The translations under genes and the position numbers were made by a program. A stretch of DNA of 64,000 nt from Pseudomonas karstica (GTDB taxonomy: Bacteria; Pseudomonadota; Gammaproteobacteria; Pseudomonadales; Pseudomonadaceae): contig NZ_WLYI01000006.1 of assembly GCF_009707515.1 (NCBI RefSeq), positions 118,054 through 182,053 of the forward strand, given 5' to 3'. The notes under the pieces were generated by a model. That model made no database searches, had not been told where the DNA came from, and worked only from the letters and a program-made list of their open reading frames with translations. The number at the start of each line of letters is the position of its first letter. The first letter of the stretch is position 1. Positions 46,209-56,040 of the stretch are shown here, piece by piece.

Positions 46209-49200
46209 ATGGATCAGTCGACTATGGGCGCTCTGCGGCAAACCGACTCGAGCAAGGCTGCGATCCATACGGACGATCCGGCTCCTTTGCCGCAAGATTC
46301 TTCCACACGCCGTTACTGGCGACGACTGTTCTGGCTACTTGTGTTGATGGCCCTCATGGCCTTCGGGTATGCGCTGTCGCGGGAGATGGACACCTCCAAA
46401 TGGCAGGCCCGCCAACTCAGCAGCCTGGCAGCCGATCTCGACTATCACTTGGCCCCAGGTGCCAGTACCGCTGTGGTGTATCCCGGCGCCGGTCCCTTCG
46501 ACAAACGCCTGGGCTACAGCGACCTTGATGAGTTCCTGCCACGGCTGCTCAAACGCAATTATGTGATCGCCGCGCAGGCGCGCTTTTCCGATGACTTGAT
46601 GGACTATGCGCGCAAAGGCCTGTTCGTGCCCTACACCGAAAAAATCCAGGCAGGCCTGTCGATCACCGATTGCCGTGCCATGCCCCTGTATCAATTCAAC
46701 TACCCGCAGCAGCTCTACAGTGAATTCGCCGCCATCCCGCCCCTGGTGGTGCACAGTTTGTTATTCATCGAAAACCGCGACCTGCTGGACATCCATCGCC
46801 CGCGGGCCAACCCGGCGGTCGACTGGCCGCGATTTGCCATGGCCGCGTGGTCGCAAGTCGCCAGGCGCCTGCACCTGCCCGGCCAAAGTGCAGGGGGCAG
46901 CACCCTGGCGACCCAGTTGGAAAAATACCGCCACTCGCCGGATGGCCTGACGCAAAGCGGTGGTGAAAAAATCCGCCAGATGCTCTCCGCCAGCGTGCGT
47001 GCCTACGCCGGCGGCCCCGATACCTTGGCGGCCCGGCAAGCCATCGTGCGCGACTACCTCAACAGCGTGCCGCTGTCGGCCGTGCCCGGTCACGGTGAAG
47101 TCCACGGCCTGGCCGAAGGGTTGCGGGTGTGGTACGGCGCCGACTTCGTGCAGGTCAACCAAGCCTTGACTCAGCCTGCCCAAGACCCGCACAGCCTGGC
47201 GCAACAGGGCCTGGCGTTGCGTCAGGTGCTGTCGCTGATCATCGCCCAGCGCCGGCCTTCTTATTACCTGACCAACGGGCGCGACGAGCTGGCGCAACTG
47301 ACCGCCAGCCACCTGCGGCTGCTGGCGCAGAACGGCGTGCTGGAACCGGCACTGTTGACCGCAGCCTTGGCGAGCCAGGTCAGCTACCGCGATTGGCAAC
47401 GGCAGCCGACGATCAAGATGATCGATACCAATAAGGGCATCAGTGTCGCCCGCAGTCGGCTGGCCGCGCTGCTCAATCGCCCGTTGTACGACCTTGATCG
47501 CCTGGACCTATCGGCCACCAGCACCTTGCAGGGTGAGCTGCAGCAACAGGTCAGCGCCTACCTCAAGCAATTGGCCGACCCTAGCTTCGCGGCCCAGGTC
47601 GGCCTGCTCGGCGAACGCTTGCTCACGCCCGCCACCACCGCGCAAGTGCGCTACAGCTTTACCTTGTTCGAGCGCAGTGACGACGGTTCCCGGGTGCGAG
47701 TGCAAACCGACAACACCGACCAGCCATTCGACATCAACGAAGGCAGCAAACTGGAACTGGGCTCGACCGCCAAGCTGCGCGTACTCACCACCTACCTGCA
47801 AATCGTCGCCGAACTGCATGAACGTTACGCGGCGTTGCCCACGAAGGCATTGAAACAGGTCGAAGTGGCCGAGCAGGACCGCCTCAGTCGCTGGGCGGTG
47901 GATTACCTGCTACGCACGTCGGACAAGCAACTGCCCGCGATGCTCGACGCTGCCCTCGACCGTACCTATTCGGCAAGCCCGGGCGAAAGCTTTTTCACCG
48001 GTGGCGGCGTGCACCGCTTCCATAACTTTCGCCCCCAGGACAACGGCCGCAACCCGACCTTGCGTGATGCGCTACGTGAGTCCATCAACCTGCCGTTCAT
48101 TCGCCTGATGCGCGACGTGGTGCGTTACAGCACCTACGCTGGCCCCAACAACAGCGCACAACTGCTCAAAGACGACCACGACCCGCGCCGCCAGGAATAC
48201 CTGGCCCGGTTCGCCGACCGCGAGGGCACCGCCTTCCTGCTCAAGTTCTGGAAAAAGTACCGCAACAAAGACACCCAGGCACGCCTCGAAACCTTCCTCG
48301 ACAGCCTGCGCCCGACGCCCATCCGCTTGGCAGCTGTACACCGCTACCTGCTGCCGGATGCCAATCAGGAAACCTTCAACCGGTTCGTGCGCTCACACCT
48401 GATCAGCGCCAAAAGCCAGGAAAAGCTCAACGATACGCGCCTGCAAAAGCTCTACGCCAGCTACGGCCCCGGCGCCTACGACTTGCCCGACCAAGGCTAT
48501 ATCGCCAAGGTCCACCCGCTGGATCTGTGGCTGCTCGGCTACTTGCTCAACCACCCTGAGGCGACCTTCAGCCAGATCGTCAAGGCCAGCGAATTCGAAC
48601 GCCAGGAAGTGTATGGCTGGCTGTTCAAAAGCCGTCACGCAAGCGCCAGGAACAGCCGCATTCGGACCATGCTGGAGATCGAAGCGTTCCTGGATATCCA
48701 TCAGCGCTGGCAAGCAGTGGGCTACCCGTTCGATCATTTAGTGCCGTCGCTGGCCACCGCTATCGGCAGTTCCGGCGACCGCCCTGCGGCCCTGGCCGAG
48801 TTGATGGGGATCATCCTCAACGACGGCGTGCGGTTACCGGCACTGCGTATCGACAGCCTGCATTTCGCTGCAGGTACGCCCTACGACACACGCCTGGTCA
48901 ACGCCCCGAATCAAGGCGAGCGCGTGATGCCCATTGAGGTGGCGCACGCCCTGCGCGGGGCCCTGTCACAAGTGGTAGATGCCGGCACCGCCAAACGCGT
49001 CGCCGGCAGCTTCAAGCGGGGCGACGGTACGCCCCTGGCAATGGGCGGCAAGACCGGCACCGGCGACAACCGCATCGAAGCCATCGGCGCCGGTGGGCGC
49101 GTGCTCAGCTCCCGGTCGATCAACCGCACCGCCACCTTTGTGTTCTACCTGGGCGAACGCCATTTCGGCACATTGACGGCCTTCGTGCCAGGCAGTTTGG

Positions 49201-49313
49201 CGCAGCAATTCCGTTTTACTTCCGCGCTGCCGGTGCAGGTGCTCAAGGGCATGGCGCCGATTCTCAACCCTTACTTGCTTACGACACTTTGTGGGGCGCC
49301 GCCTGGCCATTAA
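46209..49313 (+). CDS. Bifunctional penicillin-binding protein (GT51 transglycosylase plus transpeptidase)
   Basis: A 1034-aa class A PBP-like protein. It has an N-terminal membrane anchor (about residues 37-57) and a GT51 domain at about 150-330 with FIENRDLLD (catalytic Glu) and GGSTLATQLEKY. The transpeptidase domain has Ser519 in GSTAKLR (SxxK), ESINLPF (SxN) and GGKTGTG (Lys948). All catalytic motifs are intact. It is longer than PBP1a/1b, with a spacer between domains. An ATG five codons later is an alternative start. No partner gene is adjacent; it is followed by an AT-rich gap and the NEL effector gene. Confidence 0.9.
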   Translation: MDQSTMGALRQTDSSKAAIHTDDPAPLPQDSSTRRYWRRLFWLLVLMALMAFGYALSREMDTSKWQARQLSSLAADLDYHLAPGASTAVVYPGAGPFDKRLGYSDLDEFLPRLLKRNYVIAAQARFSDDLMDYARKGLFVPYTEKIQAGLSITDCRAMPLYQFNYPQQLYSEFAAIPPLVVHSLLFIENRDLLDIHRPRANPAVDWPRFAMAAWSQVARRLHLPGQSAGGSTLATQLEKYRHSPDGLTQSGGEKIRQMLSASVRAYAGGPDTLAARQAIVRDYLNSVPLSAVPGHGEVHGLAEGLRVWYGADFVQVNQALTQPAQDPHSLAQQGLALRQVLSLIIAQRRPSYYLTNGRDELAQLTASHLRLLAQNGVLEPALLTAALASQVSYRDWQRQPTIKMIDTNKGISVARSRLAALLNRPLYDLDRLDLSATSTLQGELQQQVSAYLKQLADPSFAAQVGLLGERLLTPATTAQVRYSFTLFERSDDGSRVRVQTDNTDQPFDINEGSKLELGSTAKLRVLTTYLQIVAELHERYAALPTKALKQVEVAEQDRLSRWAVDYLLRTSDKQLPAMLDAALDRTYSASPGESFFTGGGVHRFHNFRPQDNGRNPTLRDALRESINLPFIRLMRDVVRYSTYAGPNNSAQLLKDDHDPRRQEYLARFADREGTAFLLKFWKKYRNKDTQARLETFLDSLRPTPIRLAAVHRYLLPDANQETFNRFVRSHLISAKSQEKLNDTRLQKLYASYGPGAYDLPDQGYIAKVHPLDLWLLGYLLNHPEATFSQIVKASEFERQEVYGWLFKSRHASARNSRIRTMLEIEAFLDIHQRWQAVGYPFDHLVPSLATAIGSSGDRPAALAELMGIILNDGVRLPALRIDSLHFAAGTPYDTRLVNAPNQGERVMPIEVAHALRGALSQVVDAGTAKRVAGSFKRGDGTPLAMGGKTGTGDNRIEAIGAGGRVLSSRSINRTATFVFYLGERHFGTLTAFVPGSLAQQFRFTSALPVQVLKGMAPILNPYLLTTLCGAPPGH

Positions 49314-49460
49314 AAAAAAGGTATTAGTTATATAAATCGTGCATTTGAATAATCAAAGCCAATCACTAATTAATGCTTGAAAGTGCACACACTTTGAACG
49401 TTTCACTCAATACGTTCGGCGTTAGGCTAATGGTTTAAACCCACCATCAAGGCCACACGC

Positions 49461-52400
49461 ATGCCTGAACCAACGAATACTCCAACGCTTCGCGTACTTA
49501 GAATAGTTAGCGCATTGACACCAACGCCAAGTGTTGAAAAAGGCCCCCACTACGCGTTGATCCAACAGGTCGCGCCGCAATGGTTGACCTCCACCGCCGT
49601 ACCGCGAATACACGCGCTGCACGCCGCCGGCCTGAACAAAGCGCCCTGGTACGACAGCGCCGATACCTCCGGGCACCAGGCCCTCAAAGCCGCCAACGCC
49701 GAAGGCTGGCGTACCCAGAATGCCGTAGATCAGAAACTGAGCGACTTGCAAGACGCCTATGCCTTCGCCGAACCGCTGCTCAAAAACGCCATTCTCGACA
49801 AGTACGATCTGGACCTGGACGTCAAGACCACCTTCCTGCATCTTTACATCCCAAAAAAACTGCCGTGGTACGCGGTTGATTTTTCCAACGGTGTCACCAG
49901 CCGTATTGTTTCGTTACTCGACGCGGCATTGCATAACTTCGCCGATAGCGAAACATTCGAAAAAGATTCAAGTTATATCAGCAAGCCCGATTATCGTGGG
50001 CACTCTATTATTTTGCATCACAATCACAAAATGCCCATCGAAGCATTTAAATCGCTGTGCCGGGAACTGGACTTGGGCACACTTTATCAGCAACACCTGA
50101 ACAACTACTTGCTGCCCGACAATGTCGTCGCGACTACCGTGCTGCAAACCCAAGTCATCGCCAGCCAAAAGGCCGCTCTCAAAGCCGCAGCGCATATGGC
50201 ACGGCTGAAAACCGACGCGCAGGGCTACTACGACCTGAGTGATAGCGGCCACCGCGCGCTGATGCGCATTTTGGATGGAGACCCCGGTAGATTGCAGTTC
50301 TACCAAATAAGCCTGCTGGAAGCGCCGCTCACCGGGGTTCTGTTGATTGCCGCCGATTTGGAGAAAACGACCCGCGTGTCGAGGCTGATCGCCTATATCC
50401 CCCACGACCCGGAAAGCCCGGTCAAGGAATATGCCTCGCCCCAGGACTTCATGCGCGACTTGATCCGCAAACTGCAAACCAACGCCGTGCTGCAGTCCAG
50501 CCAACAGGTGCCCAAACAAACCTACCGCCAGTTTTTCAGCCAATTTGTTGGTCACGACAAACGTGGCTATTTTTTCGCCGGGTTGGAGCAGCGCTTGTGC
50601 AAAGTAAAATGGCGCAAAAAAGACCCTCTCGACCCGGGCCCGACCTGGCTAGAAGTCGCCGTGGACAACCCCGACCTCAAAATGAGCGCGCAGAAAATCC
50701 ACGGCGACCTATGGAAGCAGCGCTACCAGGCATCCTTGAACAAGATACTCAATGACGCCCGCACCATCGCCGTGCCCACCGCCGATGCCGACAGCAATAC
50801 GCGCTGGGCCTGGTGGGCCAACTTCACGAAAATACTTTCCGACATATTGAACATCGCTCTGATGGTCGCCGCGCCCTTCGTGCCGGGCCTGGGAGAATTG
50901 ATGCTGGCCTATACCGCCTATCAGTTGGCCAGCGATCTCATCGAAGGTATTGTTGACCTGACACAGGGCCAATTCGAAGAAGCCGCCGAGCACATTGTCG
51001 GTGTAGTCACCGATGTGGTGCAGCTGTTGGCCATGGTCGGTGGTGGGGTCCTGGCCAACCAAGTGATATTCAAGGCCTCACCGTTCGTCAACGGCATGCG
51101 CGCGGTCACGGTCAATGACAAGCCACGCTTGTGGAGCCCGGACCTGAGCCCTTACGTCGACCGGAATCTGCGCTTGCCCGAGGGCTCCAAACCAGACGAA
51201 CTAGGGTTGCATGCCCATGAACAAAAGAAGGTGTTGCCCCTGGAAGACCAGCACTATGTGCTGAACCACGATGCCCAAAGCGACACCTACCGGATCAAGC
51301 ATCCTACCCGCCCGCAAGCGTATTCGCCCGTGGTGGAACACAATGGCAAAGGCGCCTGGGTGCACGAAGGCGAAGACCCCTGGAGCTGGCAGGACGACAA
51401 GCTGCGCAGCCGTCTGGGGCACTCCACCCAGGGGCTGACACCTGAGCAAGTGGAACAGGCCGGCATCCTCAGCGGTACCCGGCCAAACGCATTGCGCAAA
51501 ATGTACATCGACCTTGAGCCGCCACCACCGCTGCTGGCCGACAGCCTCAAACGCCAGCAGCTTTACGACAAAGCCACGAGCCTGTCGGAGAAAATCCGCG
51601 CAGGCCAGCCTGCGGATGAATCGTTCCACTGGTCGGCGCAATTGAGCAGTGAATTTGAAAACTGGCCATCGGATAAAGCCATCCAGGTGTTCGACAATGT
51701 CGAGCTGGCAGGCCCCCCCCTGACGTATGGCGCCCAGGACGCCGACGCGGCCCACAGCCTGAAGATCAGCCAGCAAGATCTGGACAACGGTAAGCTGCCC
51801 GAGCAGCTCACGACGTTCTTGACCGAGCCCGAGCTGCAAGCCCTGCTGCCCGAGCCATTGCCACCGACCCAGGCAGCCCGCACCAGTGCCTTGCGTGCTC
51901 AACTGGCCGATGAGCTGGCCGGGCAGAAAACCGCGATCTTCAACCACCTCTACAGCACCAGCGAAGTGTTGGACAGCGCCCCCGCCAAACTGCTGAAAAA
52001 GCACTTCCCGCAACTGCCGGCTGAACTGGTGGAAAAACTGATGCTGCGCACCTCGCCCGGCGAAGTGGCGATCATGGCCAACGAACAGCGCATCCCGCTG
52101 CGCCTGAAAAACCTGGCAACCGCGCTGGAAAACGAAACCATTGCCAGCCATGCCTTCGAGGGTTTCTACAATGATGACCTGATCACCGCGGACACCGAGC
52201 GCATGGCGCTGAACCTCTTGCGTCAGCAGACTGACACCTTCAACGACCTGAGCATCAGCGTGCATGATCACTCGCCAAGCGGCAAATTGCGCTGCCAGGC
52301 CGGGCCCACCGACGCTGGCACGCAAAAGATCCTGCTGCGTAAAACCAATGGTCGTTATGCGATTCACGACCCGACAAGCAAGGCGCCAGCGACGCAATAC

Positions 52401-54614
52401 GACTTTTTCGAAGCCCTGCTGCGTGTGGTGCCGCAGACCTCCGAGGGCTATGTACCCGGCCAGGGACGCGCGTTCAAATTATGGCTCAAAGACCAACTGG
52501 TCGAGCCTGCCGTACGGCGTACCGTGATCGAAGAGCCAACCCTGCGCCAAACCGATGAGCGCATCACCCAGACCCTGCTGCAACGGCCGATGCTGGGTGC
52601 GTTTCGCGACCTGTTTCGCAGCCAGCCTCCCGCCTTGCATGAGCGTGTCAGCGCGGTGTTTCCGAGCATGACCGAGGCGCGCGCGCAGGAGTTTGTGCAA
52701 AAGCTCAATGCCTTGGACAACGGGCCGGCCATTCTCAGTGGCCTGGAAGCCGAAAGAAAAACCCTGCTGCAAGACCTCAGTGACTGGAAAAAAAAGCCCA
52801 CGTTCGGCCAACGCTACAGCATGCTTGCGGCGAACGAACAACTGATGCGTGATCGCATCATCGACGAATTGAAACTGTGCTGGGAAAACCGTTCACGGGG
52901 CGAACTCTCGGCTGACGGCCTGGCGCCGCCGGGCACCAAGCTTGATTTGAGCGAACTGGTGCTGGGCCGCTACATGCGCAGCATGGGCCGCTTGCGCAGC
53001 AACTTTGACCATGTCACTACTTTGGTAGTCGATAACACACGCCTTACTCACAGGGACTTAGGTTTTCTCGAAAACTTTCCCAACCTGCGGGCGCTGGACC
53101 TGAGCGACAACGAGATCGACAGAGTACCCAAGGAGCTGGTGACCCTGCCGCGCCTGACCAAGCTGGACATAAGTGCCAATCCCATCCCCTGGGATAGCGA
53201 AGACTTCGAGGTTCTGTACCGATGCAAAGGCCTGGAAAGCCTGAACCTGCAGGACCACGCAGAGCTGCGGGTAGCGCCGGACGTGCGGCGTATGCCCCAT
53301 CTTCAGCAAATGGTGCTGCGCAGAACCAGTATCAACCAATGGCCGGAGGGGATCGAACTGCCGCGTGAAAGCGACCTGGAACTGGACCTTCTCGACACGC
53401 AGATAAAAACCATTCCAGAGTACCTGCCAGACTCGCCCGGCGCGCGGGTAGTCGGGCGCAGCTGGCTGGACAGAACCCAACTCGACGCCGCCGATGGGGT
53501 GCGCTTTGCCGACTACCGCCGGGCCTCGGGTATAGACCCTGATCGCGTGATCCCGCCGGGCAATCCCGACGATCTCCAGTTCTGGCTGACGGGGCTTAGC
53601 CCCGAGACCAGCAGCGGTGCGCAAGCCATCTGGGACGATCTTGAGCACGAGCGCGACTCCGAAGGTTTTTTCAACGTGCTCAAAATGCTCCGCCCGCCCG
53701 AATTGGTACAAACCGCGGCCGACAGGCAACTCTATGACCTGGGGGCCGAAGACCTGAGGCGCCGGGTATGGGACATGCTGGTTGCGATGGACCGCGACAC
53801 GGAGTTGCGCCAGCAACTGTTCATCAATGCCAGCGCGCCCGCCAACTGCCCCGATGCCGGCGCGAATATTTTCAATTCGATGGGGGTAAAGGTCATGTTG
53901 GCCGATATCTTCGCCGACACTAGCGCTGTCGGGCTGGCGGTACGCGAAGGCAAACTGGTCAGTCTGGCCAAGCAAAAGTGGCGCTTGGACACACTCAACA
54001 AGCACATCTCGGCGGAGGTCAAGCGCCGGCTTGAGCTCATCGCGAAAGGCGAAGGCCAGCAATTTGGCGAGGGAGGTGTCGATGAGACAGAGGTCTACCT
54101 TGGCTATCAAACCGCGCTCAAGACACGTCTTGATCTGCCCTGGATGTCCGAGCATATGGTCTATCGCGACACGGCGCAGGTCACCCAGGCGCAGCTGGAC
54201 AGCGCCTACCGCGAAGTCATCAAGGCCGAGGCAAACAACGGACTGGTGGACGGCATGCTTAAAGAGATCGAGTTCTGGCGTCCCTACTTGGAAGACACCT
54301 ACCGCAGCCAGCTTCAGGCCGCACACAGCGCACGCGAAACCGCCGGCAGCGAACTCGAGGACGTGTTTGAAGCGCACCAGGAGTGGGTCGCCGACGATAC
54401 GTCGCCTGAACGCAAGGAGCAACTGCGCACACAAATGACCGCACAGGTCGAGCACCTGAACCACCTGGGGGCGGCGATCTCCGCCGACACGGTGCTGGTT
54501 GACCAACCGATGTCGGACGCAACGCGTAAAGTTCTGTATGACGCCGTCGAGCAATCCTACCAAGAATTGCAGCGCAACCTGACGCGTCAGGCAATGACAA
54601 ACGCAGGCCTGTAA
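49461..54614 (+). CDS. Giant LRR/NEL-type E3 ubiquitin ligase effector-like protein
   Basis: A 1717-aa protein. Residues about 1-1150 resemble the DUF6543/dermonecrotic toxin-like region also seen in the 36.6-kb protein. A hydrophobic stretch lies near 455-535 (ILNIALMVAAPFVPGLGELM). Residues about 1180-1330 hold leucine-rich repeats (FPNLRALDLSDNEIDRVPKE and following). The C-terminal domain has Cys1463 in ANCPDAGANIF, giving the CxD catalytic motif of NEL (IpaH/SspH-type) E3 ligases, followed by the helical NEL region (LTKRLDLPW-like QTALKTRLDLPWMSEHM). Such ligases act only inside eukaryotic cells. No secretion apparatus is nearby; the upstream 147 bp are AT-rich. Confidence 0.85.
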   Translation: MPEPTNTPTLRVLRIVSALTPTPSVEKGPHYALIQQVAPQWLTSTAVPRIHALHAAGLNKAPWYDSADTSGHQALKAANAEGWRTQNAVDQKLSDLQDAYAFAEPLLKNAILDKYDLDLDVKTTFLHLYIPKKLPWYAVDFSNGVTSRIVSLLDAALHNFADSETFEKDSSYISKPDYRGHSIILHHNHKMPIEAFKSLCRELDLGTLYQQHLNNYLLPDNVVATTVLQTQVIASQKAALKAAAHMARLKTDAQGYYDLSDSGHRALMRILDGDPGRLQFYQISLLEAPLTGVLLIAADLEKTTRVSRLIAYIPHDPESPVKEYASPQDFMRDLIRKLQTNAVLQSSQQVPKQTYRQFFSQFVGHDKRGYFFAGLEQRLCKVKWRKKDPLDPGPTWLEVAVDNPDLKMSAQKIHGDLWKQRYQASLNKILNDARTIAVPTADADSNTRWAWWANFTKILSDILNIALMVAAPFVPGLGELMLAYTAYQLASDLIEGIVDLTQGQFEEAAEHIVGVVTDVVQLLAMVGGGVLANQVIFKASPFVNGMRAVTVNDKPRLWSPDLSPYVDRNLRLPEGSKPDELGLHAHEQKKVLPLEDQHYVLNHDAQSDTYRIKHPTRPQAYSPVVEHNGKGAWVHEGEDPWSWQDDKLRSRLGHSTQGLTPEQVEQAGILSGTRPNALRKMYIDLEPPPPLLADSLKRQQLYDKATSLSEKIRAGQPADESFHWSAQLSSEFENWPSDKAIQVFDNVELAGPPLTYGAQDADAAHSLKISQQDLDNGKLPEQLTTFLTEPELQALLPEPLPPTQAARTSALRAQLADELAGQKTAIFNHLYSTSEVLDSAPAKLLKKHFPQLPAELVEKLMLRTSPGEVAIMANEQRIPLRLKNLATALENETIASHAFEGFYNDDLITADTERMALNLLRQQTDTFNDLSISVHDHSPSGKLRCQAGPTDAGTQKILLRKTNGRYAIHDPTSKAPATQYDFFEALLRVVPQTSEGYVPGQGRAFKLWLKDQLVEPAVRRTVIEEPTLRQTDERITQTLLQRPMLGAFRDLFRSQPPALHERVSAVFPSMTEARAQEFVQKLNALDNGPAILSGLEAERKTLLQDLSDWKKKPTFGQRYSMLAANEQLMRDRIIDELKLCWENRSRGELSADGLAPPGTKLDLSELVLGRYMRSMGRLRSNFDHVTTLVVDNTRLTHRDLGFLENFPNLRALDLSDNEIDRVPKELVTLPRLTKLDISANPIPWDSEDFEVLYRCKGLESLNLQDHAELRVAPDVRRMPHLQQMVLRRTSINQWPEGIELPRESDLELDLLDTQIKTIPEYLPDSPGARVVGRSWLDRTQLDAADGVRFADYRRASGIDPDRVIPPGNPDDLQFWLTGLSPETSSGAQAIWDDLEHERDSEGFFNVLKMLRPPELVQTAADRQLYDLGAEDLRRRVWDMLVAMDRDTELRQQLFINASAPANCPDAGANIFNSMGVKVMLADIFADTSAVGLAVREGKLVSLAKQKWRLDTLNKHISAEVKRRLELIAKGEGQQFGEGGVDETEVYLGYQTALKTRLDLPWMSEHMVYRDTAQVTQAQLDSAYREVIKAEANNGLVDGMLKEIEFWRPYLEDTYRSQLQAAHSARETAGSELEDVFEAHQEWVADDTSPERKEQLRTQMTAQVEHLNHLGAAISADTVLVDQPMSDATRKVLYDAVEQSYQELQRNLTRQAMTNAGL

Positions 54615-54631
54615 AAAGCGCCACGGCGGGC

Positions 54632-54653
54632 TAATGCCGATCAGTTAAGCGAA
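54632..54653. repeat. Short motif shared by the 3' flanks of the two giant genes (copy 2)
   Basis: TAATGCCGATCAGTTAAGCG, compare the copy at 40.8 kb. It lies in the 75-bp gap between the NEL gene and the convergent fimbrial operon. Confidence 0.4.
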
Positions 54654-54689
54654 CGCAATTGATCATGCCGGGGCTCGGGAGGGCCGTGG

Positions 54690-55931
54690 TTAGACCTCCG
54701 AGTCCCAGATCACTGTCGCCACGCCCGAATAGGTAGTGCCCGGTTGCTTGAGCATCTCACTCACGTCATCTTTCTTGACTTCAAAGTGCAAGGTGCCGGG
54801 GCGGTTGTTCACGTAGTAGGTGGGCTGGAACAGTTCAGTGCCGCTGCCGTCCAGGCGCAGGGGCAGCTTATTCACCGCTTGGCCGTATTGATCATTCAAA
54901 CCGTGAGGCATGGACACGGCGATCTGCACCGGCACTTCGTCGCCATTGGCATTGCGCAGGCCGCAGGTGTTGACGATGGCCAGGCCGCATTCGAGGGTCA
55001 TTTTGAAGCGGGTGCTGGCAGCGATGATGAAGGTCTGATCTCGGTACAGCCGTGACGGTTGGCGGCCCTGACTAAGCCAGGCTTGCCAGCCGTCCTGGGG
55101 CAGCAGCTCGATGCGGTTGCCGCCGGGGGGCAGGTCGATCTTGAGCTGGTGCTCCACCGTCAGCATGAAGTTGAAGGTGGCGACGCTATCATTGGGGATC
55201 ATGGTGTCGCCGAAATCGAAATCGCCCCCCGGGCCCATGCTGTAGGTCACAGAGCCTTCATACACCCCGGTATCCATCCCGAGGGGATTGGGGGTCTTGA
55301 GTTCATAACCGTACTCAAGGTGATTGTAGTTCATCCATGGAATGGCGGTACCGTTGGTCACGCTGCACGCTCCCGCGTTTTCAGGTACGATCCAAAAAAA
55401 CAGCGCAAAGTTTGTCCCGGCCGCAAAATAGTTGATCGGCATGCACGGTGCCGGTGCTCCGTACCAGTATTGGTTCCAGTGATTCGGCGTGCCCCATGCC
55501 GAAACACCCGGTGGATAGGCCAAGCCCCAGGCGCCGCCGATACCCGCTATGCGCATCTGCACCGTCTCCACGTTTCCGGTGCCCCGGTGGGTCACTTGTA
55601 CATCACGGAACGCTGAAGGCACCTTGAAATAAGCGCTTTTGCGCGGATCGTCCGGATAGGCGGGTATCGGTCCGTTCGAAGTAGCCCTGAACTGGGTATT
55701 ACGGATACTGAAGGTATTGACCGCTTTGCACTTGGCGGGAACGTGCCAAGGACACAGCCCGCTTTCCGGCGTGGTATTGGTGAACTTGTTGCTCATCGGG
55801 TTCGTGGGGTCGGGGCGAAACACCGCCGTGATATCTTCGACAAAGGCCAGCGCCTGGGTGCTGAAGGCAGCGGTGCCCAGCGCCAATGCACAGGGCAGAA
55901 GGGTTTTTTTCAAAGTTGTAATGACAGTCAT
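54690..55931 (-). CDS. CS1-type fimbrial tip/minor subunit, second paralogue
   Basis: A 413-aa secreted protein with a signal peptide (TLKKTLLPCALALGTAAFS, cleavage near ALA-FV). It is collinear with the 416-aa protein at 57.4-58.6 kb: shared blocks include FRPDPTNPMSNKFTNTTP, YELKTPNPLGMDTG, DGWQAWLSQGR and the C-terminal YSGVATVIWDSEV. The position and length fit the CooD/CfaE/CblD-like tip adhesin that starts pilus assembly, with the N-terminal half as the variable adhesin and the C-terminal half as the pilin domain. It is the last gene of the operon. The N-terminal halves of the two copies differ most, so they may bind different receptors. Confidence 0.8.
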   Translation of the reverse strand: MTVITTLKKTLLPCALALGTAAFSTQALAFVEDITAVFRPDPTNPMSNKFTNTTPESGLCPWHVPAKCKAVNTFSIRNTQFRATSNGPIPAYPDDPRKSAYFKVPSAFRDVQVTHRGTGNVETVQMRIAGIGGAWGLAYPPGVSAWGTPNHWNQYWYGAPAPCMPINYFAAGTNFALFFWIVPENAGACSVTNGTAIPWMNYNHLEYGYELKTPNPLGMDTGVYEGSVTYSMGPGGDFDFGDTMIPNDSVATFNFMLTVEHQLKIDLPPGGNRIELLPQDGWQAWLSQGRQPSRLYRDQTFIIAASTRFKMTLECGLAIVNTCGLRNANGDEVPVQIAVSMPHGLNDQYGQAVNKLPLRLDGSGTELFQPTYYVNNRPGTLHFEVKKDDVSEMLKQPGTTYSGVATVIWDSEV

Positions 55932-56040
55932 GAGAACTCCGGTCCGTCATTCGTGACGCCGTTAATCGACGGTTGCGACGTGTTGCGCGGCAAGCTGGCA
56001 GGTCCAGAACCCTTGATTACAGCGTTCATCGTTGCCTCGC

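Noticed and set aside
53058..54563. A 501-codon frame opposite the NEL domain
   Set aside because: Antisense to the domain carrying the CxD motif; no SD or family similarity.
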